A program made the translations under genes and the position numbers. A stretch of DNA of 64,000 nucleotides from Apodospora peruviana (Eukaryota; Ascomycota; Sordariomycetes; Sordariales; Lasiosphaeriaceae). The stretch covers positions 3,472,001 through 3,536,000 of the forward strand of contig JAUEDM010000006.1 of the NCBI GenBank assembly GCA_033439685.1. Direction: 5' to 3'. Of the stretch, positions 55,618 to 64,000 are shown in pieces; the stretch's first letter is position 1, and every line of letters starts with the position of its first letter. Under the pieces are notes generated by a model. The model had not been told where the DNA came from. It searched no databases and saw nothing but the letters and a program-made list of their open reading frames with translations.

Positions 55618-58059
55618 ATGGACGACGAGCTTGCGAGACTACGAGAGGCTCTTGTGCAAGCTGAGCGCCGGGCCTCGGAAGCGGAGACTCGCGCCTTCGA
55701 TGAGCAACGCCGACGCGAAGAGGAGCAGCGCCGGGCCTCGGAAGCGGAGACTCGCGCCTCCGAAGAGCAGCGCCGGGCCTCGGAAGCGGAGACTCGCGCC
55801 TTCGATGAGCAACGCCGACGCGAAGAGGAGCAACGCCGACGCGAAGAGGAGCAGCGACGACGCGAAGAGGAGCAGCGACGACGCGAAGAGGAGCAGCGAC
55901 GACGCGAAGAGGAGCAGCGCCGACGCGAAGAGGAGCAGCGCCGACGCGAAGAAGCCGAAGAGGTCGCAAGAGCATCACAACCACAGCCACTGGAGCGTTA
56001 TCTTGAGACCTGTCACTCCCTCAGTCTTGCTATCCGGGTAGTCACCGACCGTTCTCTGACCACCCAAGGCGACACGACCAATCCCGTCGGCCGTATTTAC
56101 CCCCAACGAATCGCCGAATGGTACGACTTTCCAGCAAGACAGGAAGAAATATGGGAACAGCTCTCCAACCCGTCCTTCGCCAATAACCCTGTGTTCCCAT
56201 CCCCACACCAGATGGCCTATGTTAAGTCTTTAATCAGCCCCATTAGCAGCGAGCAAGGCCTCCGCTCCTTCGAGCGCGACACCGTCGAGATTGCAGTACA
56301 GAAGCTAGTTGATGCAGTATCTGAAAACACGCAGCTCCGAAACTCCCTTGGCCTGCGGGGAACCGTGACGTTCGAGAGCCACACGAATCTAGGCGCCGTC
56401 GACAACAGACTTTCCGAGCCTCTCGAGCGCATGTCCCTTGCCGAGAACAGTTCCGCAGACACAACCCTCACAACGACCGCAGCGATCCGAAGACCACGCC
56501 GCCCCGCGAAAGGGAAAGGCAACCGAGCGGACCAGTTTTGCATATACAGGACGGCAGACGGTGCCAACATCCCGGCGATGGCCATTGAGTACAAGGCGCC
56601 ACACAAGCTAAGCCAGGAAGAAATTGTGACCGGGTTGGCATCCGATATCCAGCCGGGACGAGACGTGATCAATAAGGACTGCGAGGGCTTTGTCCTCGCA
56701 TCGAGGGCGCTCACCGCCGCTGTCGTCACGCAACTCTTCTCCTACATGGTCGGCAAGGGCATACGATATGGATACGTCTGTACGGGACAAGTCTTCGTCT
56801 TTCTCTATATTCCGGACGATCCCGCCACAGTCTTCTACCATGTGTGCGTACCGAACCTTGATGTCATTGAGGATGACAAGAACAGACTCCATCGCACGGC
56901 TGTCGCACACGTCTTCGCCTTCATCCTCCAGGCCCTCCGTACGCCACCGCCCCCACAATCATGGCACGACGCCGTTGAACGCCTTGACACTTGGGACGTG
57001 GAATTCGAAGATGTGCTGGGCAAAATTCCAGCGACAGTTCGCAAGGATAAAGAACGCGCTTCCCCATACAAGCCCCAGCGCTGGCAAGGCTTTACGCGCT
57101 CGCCAATTCAGACTCGATTACGTTGCAAGCAGGCCAGCATCAAGTCCGGTCTACGACATGATGACGATGACGAACCGCCGCCCCCTTCGCCAACAGCGGA
57201 TCGGTTGACTCGTTCTGGCAGAAAACCTGCGACATCAGGCGCCTCTGGCGGCGCCACATCGGGTGCAAGCTCTGGGAGGGGAAGTGGTGGCGAAAGGGTA
57301 GGGCGGCCGGACATACAGGACCGGGCGTACTGCACCCATCAGTGCCTCATTGGGCTTGCACTTGGCGGGCCGATGGACCAGTCCTGCCCGAACGCTCCTT
57401 GTCATGGACCACGCCACATTAGCCGCGTTGACTTTCTGCATCTTCTTCGCGCACAGCTAGCCCGTGACCGCGGCCGTGACGCGGACTCCGCACCGCTCTA
57501 CCTAGCGGGAGCTGTCGGGTCGCTCTTCAAGGTCCGACTGTCCACCCATGGTTACACACTTGTTGCCAAGGGCGTCGAGTCAGCAAATCGTGGTCGTCTA
57601 CAGAATGAGGAGGACATCTACAACCAGCTCTCTGCTATTCAGGGGAGGCACGTTCCGGTATGTCTTGGTCTAATAGACCTGGTTCTCCCATACTACTGCG
57701 ATGGCCGTGTTTCCAAGCACTTCCTACTGCTTAGTTGGGCTGGCCAGCCACTGTCCAAATGCGTTGACCGGGTCGACAAGGTGGTTGTCAGAGACGCAAT
57801 CACCATGGCCTATTCCGAAATTCATCGACTTGGAGTTTTCCACCGCGATGCGGAAGTACGCAACGTCTTGTACGACCGAAATGTTATGGTCGTTGACTTC
57901 GAGAGAGCAGAGGTCCGTGGTCGCCAACCTCTTGGTCTGCTCAGCCCAAACGGCCAAACCCGGAAGAGGAAGAGACCGCAGAAGCAAGGCAAGGATCCTT
58001 TCACGGAAGAACTGCAACAGGTTGTGGAGGACATCTCGGGATGTTTTGGGCAACGTTGA
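55618..58059 (+). CDS. Nuclease-like plus protein-kinase fusion (Crinkler-type effector candidate)
   Basis: Single exon of 813 residues. Residues 1-115 are an Arg/Glu/Gln coiled coil built from tandem repeats. Residues about 120-450 contain a PD-(D/E)XK-like core: Asp305 (NRADQF), then Glu324 and Lys326 in AIEYKAPHK, then a helix (QEEIVTGLASDIQ). A Ser/Gly-rich linker leads to a Cys/His knuckle, Cys572, Cys576, Cys590 and His596. A protein-kinase domain follows (about 625-813): GAVGSLFKV glycine loop, Lys651 in LVAK, HRDAEVRN with Asp744, and DFE (760-762) in place of DFG. From the literature, REase-like nuclease domains joined to kinase domains are typical of Crinkler-type effectors and related conflict proteins in fungi and oomycetes. 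Role here is inferred. There is no signal peptide. It is intact while its neighbours are broken. Confidence 0.88.
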   Translation: MDDELARLREALVQAERRASEAETRAFDEQRRREEEQRRASEAETRASEEQRRASEAETRAFDEQRRREEEQRRREEEQRRREEEQRRREEEQRRREEEQRRREEEQRRREEAEEVARASQPQPLERYLETCHSLSLAIRVVTDRSLTTQGDTTNPVGRIYPQRIAEWYDFPARQEEIWEQLSNPSFANNPVFPSPHQMAYVKSLISPISSEQGLRSFERDTVEIAVQKLVDAVSENTQLRNSLGLRGTVTFESHTNLGAVDNRLSEPLERMSLAENSSADTTLTTTAAIRRPRRPAKGKGNRADQFCIYRTADGANIPAMAIEYKAPHKLSQEEIVTGLASDIQPGRDVINKDCEGFVLASRALTAAVVTQLFSYMVGKGIRYGYVCTGQVFVFLYIPDDPATVFYHVCVPNLDVIEDDKNRLHRTAVAHVFAFILQALRTPPPPQSWHDAVERLDTWDVEFEDVLGKIPATVRKDKERASPYKPQRWQGFTRSPIQTRLRCKQASIKSGLRHDDDDEPPPPSPTADRLTRSGRKPATSGASGGATSGASSGRGSGGERVGRPDIQDRAYCTHQCLIGLALGGPMDQSCPNAPCHGPRHISRVDFLHLLRAQLARDRGRDADSAPLYLAGAVGSLFKVRLSTHGYTLVAKGVESANRGRLQNEEDIYNQLSAIQGRHVPVCLGLIDLVLPYYCDGRVSKHFLLLSWAGQPLSKCVDRVDKVVVRDAITMAYSEIHRLGVFHRDAEVRNVLYDRNVMVVDFERAEVRGRQPLGLLSPNGQTRKRKRPQKQGKDPFTEELQQVVEDISGCFGQR
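55810..55956 (+). repeat. 21-bp in-frame tandem repeat within the nuclease-kinase gene
   Basis: Seven units of the form CAGCGCCGACGCGAAGAGGAG (one base beyond the listing limit is the seventh codon), each encoding Gln-Arg-Arg-Arg-Glu-Glu-Glu. Units 3-5 share a C-to-A variant, which shows recent duplication of units. A related but longer repeat (Arg-Ala-Ser-Glu-Ala-Glu-Thr-Arg) occurs three times before it, at about 55664, 55724 and 55778. Confidence 0.95.
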
Positions 58060-60256
58060 GATCGTGGTCCACCAAGCATCAAGCCCTGTGTTATCAGCGC
58101 CAACGTCCACCCAGGTCCAGTCCGTCTCTGCCTTCCCCCCACGCCCTACTGCTTCTCGATGTGCGAGTGAACGCTATAATCTTACTATTGGGTCGGGGTA
58201 GACGGAGCCATCGGATGATCAGTCGTATAAGGGCCAATAATTTGATGCCACTGCCCTTAGACTTCTAGTTTCAAGCCATATCCCAATGCCTCCGAGTCGT
58301 CTCTAGCATTAATGAATTAAGTTGGTTTAGAGAGTGAGGAAGAAAGCCCGAAGAAGGAGTAGGGAGAGCGTCTTACCAAAACCCCATTCCACTCTGGTCC
58401 TGAGGCAGAGGAATTGGCATAGCAAATTGCCTGCTGCCTTGGTTGCCGACCTAATGCAGACCATATTGCAAGGTGAACGAGAGATGTGCACCAAGCTTCT
58501 CCCAACAGCTTCGTAACCCTGCAAATGACACATTACAGACTTTTACCGAAGTGTGAGGACCCGTCAACCAACTTCGTACGCAGGATACGCTACCCTGAAC
58601 GGTCTTACACCGAACCGGAGGAACGAGAGATCCCGCGCCATCTGCCTGAGAAAGGGGCATCAGACCCCCTAAGCGACCTATTACCAACCTGATACGCAAG
58701 ACACATCACCTCTGATATTCCCATCACCCCACGAGCAAGTCCACGTCATCCACTTAAAGAAGAGAGGCCTTCTAGACCCTGCGCATCCCGGTCACCACCT
58801 TTGCGCATGAATCTATCATCAACAGGCCCCGGCTTGTGTGAACACGAGACCAAACGCTTAGCGCGAATTCCATTCATTCGTACCTCAGCCTGCGGTCCTG
58901 CAGCGGAATGAGAGGTATCCGCGCCACATACCTGCGAAAGACAGATCTCCTATCTCCTGCGTATGAGAATGGTGTGTAGTCTTTCCTAAACTGAACAGAT
59001 CGTCACAGGAATACTCCCTCACCGGCGGAACATCCTTGTTGAAGAAAGGAGAAGGTAGACGAGAGAAGACGTCGATGATAGCCGAGGCGTCTGGCGTGTA
59101 AATATGACAAGTTGCATTGGAGGTAGACGTTAACTAATGGTTAGTGCGTAAAGGTCACATGGAAATCGAGGAAATAAAGGGAAAGGAAACCGGGAATTCA
59201 CTAGTTCTACCCAATATGGAGGTAAGTACATTCATAGAATGCCAAGATCTTGTGGGACAGAAAGTCCGATGCAGCAACCCACCAACACACCAGGCATCGT
59301 TTCGGTCTCTGCGGGAATTGCTCCCGCGGGTATGGCGGACCTTGAAGCAACTGCAAACAGATTGAATGGCTCTCGGCGAAGACGTGACCCTTGTGCAGAC
59401 CTTCCCTTGACTCGGCGAGGAGGGCGTGGTCTTGTCCCAAACCAATTCCATGGATGCAAACTGTAGATCCCCGGCCTCCATCCTAATTTGAGCCAACGCA
59501 AAGGGGGTTCAACTTCATCAGCGCCGTGGCTGTCGCCTTTGCTCTCTGAGCCATTGAGCCTCGTACCCTCTCGATCGGGCCCCTTGCCGGACTCGAGAGG
59601 AGAAAGTCCGGAAAGACGCCGTGAGTTTGGCGTATGTCGAACCCCCAAGTCCTGGTTCTAACCTAACACATCTCGCCAGTGGTCTTGCTGTATGTAACGC
59701 CCTCAGGATCGGATGCCTGTCCCGCGTCAGATGAGGTATTGCCTACAGGAGCCGGCTGGCCCTGCTATGCCCGCAAGGCTTCGGTCGAGGGTCGCGGTAG
59801 TGCGAGGAGAGACGACGGCGTGGGAGAACGATCTTAGCTACCCATCATCTATGGTTGGCTCAATGCAGTTTCATCGCCCCGGTCGGCCCCTTAGCAGTCT
59901 GTTGCCCAACCCTTCGTATGCCGTGTTGACCCAAATCAAAGCAAGTCACCAGACCTCGGGGCTAACAGAACGTCGACATACGACTTCAGATAAAATCCCT
60001 CCTCAACACGTCGTTGAAAAAAATTATGTAAGGAGAATTATATTGGGTCTAGAAAGGCACCCCTGTAATACTCTTCTAATTTTGGTTCGGAACAATCTAG
60101 CCGGAGTGGCAGAATAAGGCTCCCAGACACCGCCACATTCAGCACACCCCATCGCACACCCCATCGCACACCCATCGCACACCCGCCGCACACCTACCAC
60201 ACACCCACCGCACAGGTTAAAGCGGCAACAGCACCGGCCCACTCACGAACAAGGAA
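58060..60256. other. 2.2 kb region, no secure gene
   Basis: No convincing gene. Its right end holds the short CACAC-type repeat at 60132-60219. Open frames of 60-138 codons have no domains. Confidence 0.5.
60132..60219. repeat. Degenerate 10-12-bp tandem repeat (CATCGCACACC type)
   Basis: About eight imperfect units of the type CATCGCACACCC or CACCGCACACCT stand in a row, ending 37 bases before the ATG of the next locus. It is not a telomere repeat. Confidence 0.8.
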
Positions 60257-60739
60257 ATGGCAGAGAGCAAGATTCGGGCAACATATAGGTCTGTTACGAC
60301 AGGTTTTCGTCCGTGGCTGAGTACAACAGTCACATTCGTTCCAGAAGCTGCGATGCTAGGGAGCGTAGCGCACTTGATGACTTGGAAGAGGTCTCCCAAG
60401 ACGCGCACAAATTTGCTGAGGAAGCGAGTCGGGAAAGGCGTGGATCCCGCCGCGCAATGGTACGAGGTCTGGGACATAATATTCGTAAACGCGACCAGGC
60501 CGCCAGACTTAGATCCTTATCTGGGGAACCCAATGAAGGAGGTCATGGCAATGGTTCATGCCATTTGGGTACAAGAACGTTCTGGGGTTATGCGCCAGTT
60601 CTCCAAGAGACGGGAAGCATCCAAAGACAGTGGCAAACTTCATACCGGTGTGGACGAGCTCCTGATAGGCTTGTTCGACGAGGTTCAAGCTCGATTAGAG
60701 CACAGGATCAGTGGAGAATCCGCACTTGAAAGACAATAA
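60257..60739 (+). pseudogene. Fragment related to the zinc-finger-family genes
   Basis: The frame gives 160 residues from ATG 60257. Its centre, AAQWYEVWDIIFVNATRPPD then LDPYLGNPMKEVMAMVHAIW and VDELLIGLFDEVQARLEH, has the same plan as the C-terminal helices of the genes at 48.2-49.4 kb (EERWLRVFATLFPDND, YPSPYLTDG, DYWENN) and 50.2-51.2 kb (EKWFRLWEKLFLG). The Cys/His part is missing. The frame ends at 60739, but a coding-like acidic frame one base off continues to 61085 (HEDTLFNPTSRQP, PYSSVEEEQEWLSG), so a frameshift is likely. I read it as a truncated, worn copy; a short active gene is possible. Confidence 0.45.
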
Positions 60740-61085
60740 GTCTGTCGAGGAATTGGCACCTGCCCTCAGCGATCATGAAGACACATTATTCAATCCCACC
60801 TCAAGACAACCCTCCACTTCGCCACCGACGCTATCATACTCACCAACTGAGTTGAGTAGATCTAACACTATTATTCCGGAAGTGAGCAACATAGACAACG
60901 AGTTTCCGTGTAATTTCGGGATGAGAGTACCGGAGTCTTGGTGTTTTTGTCATCCAGCCTCATATACTGAGTCTGACAACACGTGGGTGGATCTCTTGGG
61001 ATTGACGATCTCGTCAGATACGTTAAATGGAAGGCCATATAGCTCGGTTGAAGAAGAGCAGGAATGGTTATCGGGGACATATTAG

Positions 61086-62025
61086 GTTCAATACCGGCCG
61101 TGTCTTGGTGAGTAAGATGAGCTTGCACACACAAATGGCAGTGAGCAAGTAGGGCATCCGTTTGTGGGTTGGCAAATCTGGTATTCCGGACACTATTTAA
61201 TCACACAGCCTACACAGGGGTGGTGGACAAGACGTCAGTGGATAGGTATGCTTTGGAAGCTGCAAAGTGGCTCAAGATTTCATCATGGGAATCGTCAACT
61301 TGCGTAACCTCACCGTGGAACTTCTTACCCACGGGCAGACTCCTAAGGACATACTCAATATTGATCACACCCCTTTTACCAGGGGTTTTCCTTCAACTTG
61401 CACTCATCTCCATTCCCTTCCATAACAAGGCTCCTGACCTTTTGCTTATGATGCAAATTCACAGGTCCAATGGTGAACCTCGCCTCCATGTCTCTGTAGG
61501 GGGCCATCGCTTAAACACAGGGAAACCAGATCTATTCCCCATCAACAGTGAGGTAGATATCTACCAATGTACGCACCGATTCATTTTGGTACCTGCTCAA
61601 CTTATTAACCTTCAGTATCCGGGTTAGGGACAAATCTCCCAAGGAACTCCGGCCCCTGTCCCAAAACAAACTCCCAGATATGCGTGCGTTAAGCCAGTGT
61701 TATTGTCCTGGTTTACATGGACTTATCCCCCTTTCCCAAGCAACGAGTCCACAGCTTTCACCTTCATATGCTTGGCGGCCTGATACAGGCCCGTACGAAC
61801 CTGTATATCCCTCCCATTGCCCGCGGACTGGCCCTCGCGACGCAGCATCTCGACCAGAATCATATTACCGTCTTCTGATGCTGTATTGATAGCTTACTCC
61901 GAAGCCCCTCCCGGTACGTCTGAGCTGCCATCGTTGAGAATACACTCAATTTCTCGAGATTTCCCCCATATCCCAACAAAAGTTAGCTTCCCAACAAAGG
62001 TAAGCTCTCTTCGTCAGGTAGGTCC
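61086..62025. other. Region without secure gene
   Basis: A plus-strand frame at 61169-61627 stays open for 150 codons and ends SEVDIYQCTHRFILVPAQL, but it lacks an ATG near its start and any recognised domain. Nothing else seen. Confidence 0.35.
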
Positions 62026-63106
62026 TCATCTTTGCCAACCAACAACAGGTCCGAAACTGCCAGTGGACCAAGAAGTTTCTCGACGCACCAGGGACTCGGT
62101 CATCTGCTCCGGTACCTTACCCTTAGCAGCACCAAAACCCGAAAGACCAAGGTCTTCATTATGTTGGCGACCGTCCGTCGCGATTTCCTTAACGCCTGGA
62201 GCTTCAGATCCGGAGCTGTTTGTTGTACTGGCGTCAAGGCGTCGTTCCCAAGGCATCTTAGGCATAGCCGCTGCCACCTTTAGCTTCTCAATCTCGTCCT
62301 AAAATGGCCAGGTTAGACGGTGGGTATGTGTTTAGTTGTTCTCCATAGTAGTAGGGGTTATGGTTTCGGGGCGGTGTTTAGCTGTTCCCCATAATGGTAG
62401 GGCTGTGGTTTGGTGGTGGTGTATGCTTACCGTTAACCATGGCCTCTGGGAAAAGAGTCTCCAGCACCTCCAAGACACCTAAACGGGTATGTTTCCGATT
62501 AGCAATTCGTAGCGGTATGGATGTAAGAGCTTACATACATGAAGGTAATATCCATTCGGGTCGCCCTTAAACATCTCATCTGCAACGGCAACAACGCGGT
62601 CGGCCCGACCCCCAAACACCACTCCAACGGGTTCTCCAGGCCCACGGAGAGTTCGGATCTTCGGTAAGGAGGAATTTGGACCTTGATATATAGTGTTAGT
62701 AAAGTGGGCATAGCGAGACAAGGAGACTGGGAAACTATAGATATAGTGAATGGGTGCCATATATGACGTACATGGTCTAACTGTAAGTTAGAAAACGTGT
62801 TTTTATCAGGCGGAAATACCCTGCTAACCCTGGACGTGGCTGGTTCTTTGTGGGTGGTATGGTGCGTGGTCCCGAAACCCAAATCTTAGATAGTTTAGTG
62901 GAAAGACGACGCCGAGTTCACGTCGTGACCGCCAGAACTGGGATCAAGTACGACTGGCGTGGGTCGAAGGAGAGCTGGCGATGGCCATGATGCAAGGCAG
63001 GGCACTCACTCACAATAGCCCCGCGGAATCGTTCGTGCGTCATTCTTTCTTTTAATCCCATCTTTTCTTCGGACATTCGGTCCCATCTCTTAACTTTCTT
63101 AGCCAT
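62026..63106 (-). CDS. Unresolved multi-exon gene, possibly broken
   Basis: Several exon-like pieces with good splice signals lie in order on the minus strand: 63106-63014 (MAKKVKRWDRMSEEKMGLKE, donor GTGAGT); 62681-62535 (PNSSLPKIRTLRGPGEPVGV, then GGRADRVVAVADEMFKGDPN; acceptor after a CTAAC branch, donor GTAAGC); 62478-62431 (VLEVLETLFPEAMVN, donor GTAAGC); and 62298-62026 (DEIEKLKVAAAMPKMPWERR to TGA; acceptor TTTTAG after a CTAAC branch). The phases do not all close, so an exon is missed, a junction is wrong or the gene has a frameshift. I do not recognise the product. Confidence 0.35.
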
Positions 63107-64000
63107 AAACCCCTCTTGACAGAGGGTCGACGTCTGGTGTTCATCTGAGAACCTGGTGGCATCAAGGGCCGACGGGGCATGAAGATACGAGATGACGACT
63201 AGGAGAAGCAGACACTAGGTATACCACATTGCCAGTGGTACTGTAGACCTGGCAGGTTTGTCCGTAGGGAGTGAGTCTGGCTCGAATGGGCCTCGATGGA
63301 TATGGTACGAGACATATATCGTGACAGTTTCTTATCAAGACAAGGCCTTGCATAACACTTGCACAAAGCTTTGGGTTCCCGGCTGCCGGTCTGAAAGAAC
63401 TGCCGGTTGGTGAAACGCCCTGAGCTCGTTTCGGATGAACCAACGAAGCTCACTCGGTACCAACAACCGCACTTTGGTGTCACTGCAGTTGGTGATCTGT
63501 CCAAGATCATCTTTGTGGCATGACGGTGACGCATACATTGTGCATATTTCACCTGGTCGAAGTCAAGAGTCAGACACTGCCGGTTAGCCGCTATTGGCAA
63601 TGGACGCGGCAACATTTCATCCACCTCGATCAGAAACCCAACCATCATTTATAAAATTACCACGCGGCACAGCGAGTTCAGATGGAAGGCGGCAAGGAAA
63701 AGACAATTGTTGCCATGGTTGACTCCCAGTGAGACATGACGACGACCTACCAATGGATACCCCTGACATTTTATCCGCTGGTCAAAAGTTCAATGATATA
63801 ATTACCGTTGACCACGACACCTTCGGATGCAAGATGAGATCAAAAAGACACTTCCTGATTAATTAGCATCACAACCGCCAGCAGTGCCTTTTTCTGACGA
63901 GTACTACTGTAGTACTGGCACCGTACCTATTGAGGTTGAACTTCGCTGAAGAAAAAGACGCTCCACAGTTGGTTAACAACTTAACATCACGTGGAGACCG
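63107..64000. other. Right end of the window, no secure gene
   Basis: A minus-strand frame at 63199-63648 opens with MMVGFLIEVDEMLPRPLPIA and could be an exon of a gene whose other parts I cannot place. No repeat or RNA gene seen. Confidence 0.35.

Noticed and set aside
55550..55990. 146-codon minus-strand frame with Leu/Arg repeats
   Set aside because: It is the antisense of the in-frame coiled-coil repeats of the nuclease-kinase gene.
60132..60219. CACACC-type array considered as telomere or subtelomere repeat
   Set aside because: The units do not match TTAGGG or its complement and vary in length.

Overview
The window reads as nuclear DNA of a filamentous ascomycete, most likely a sordariomycete. 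The support is: many short introns (about 46-85 nt, one 5'UTR intron of 332 nt) with GTAAGT/GTGAGT-type donors and CTAAC/CTGAT-type branch sites, a HET-domain protein, a fungal CorA-like protein, secreted peptidases, a GMC oxidoreductase and one dispersed tRNA-Gly gene. I assigned the genus to nothing narrower than that. All splice sites below were read by eye from the sequence and checked for reading-frame continuity.

Left two thirds (0.2-43.6 kb), ordinary gene-bearing DNA. In order: a very acidic 1342-residue single-pass membrane protein (-), an intracellular alpha-amylase of five exons (+), a bZIP transcription factor (-), a secreted GMC oxidoreductase (-), a small three-helix membrane protein interrupted by an in-frame TAA (-), a SET-domain protein that starts with a secretion-type signal (+), a coiled-coil protein with a 5'UTR intron carrying a long TG repeat (-), a HET-domain protein with a polyglutamine run (-), an Mtr-like amino-acid permease (-), a secreted HExxH protein (-), a secreted S33-type peptidase (-), tRNA-Gly (-), a CorA-like membrane protein of six exons with a probable GC-AG intron (-), a small decayed gene (+) and a secreted M28 aminopeptidase of six exons (-). 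The amino-acid permease and the three secreted peptidase-like proteins lie within 15 kb and would make sense together as extracellular protein digestion and amino-acid uptake.

Right third (about 43.6-64 kb), an accessory region. It is gene-poor, with several different tandem repeats, a MITE-like inverted repeat, three related zinc-finger-family loci in different states (one decayed with two frameshifts and a stop, one intact, one fragment), a short two-exon acidic protein, and one intact 813-residue single-exon protein that joins a hypervariable coiled coil, a PD-(D/E)XK nuclease-like domain, a Cys-rich knuckle and a protein-kinase domain. That last protein resembles the Crinkler-type nuclease-kinase effectors of fungi and oomycetes and is the most interesting single item. 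A poorly resolved multi-exon locus lies near the right end.
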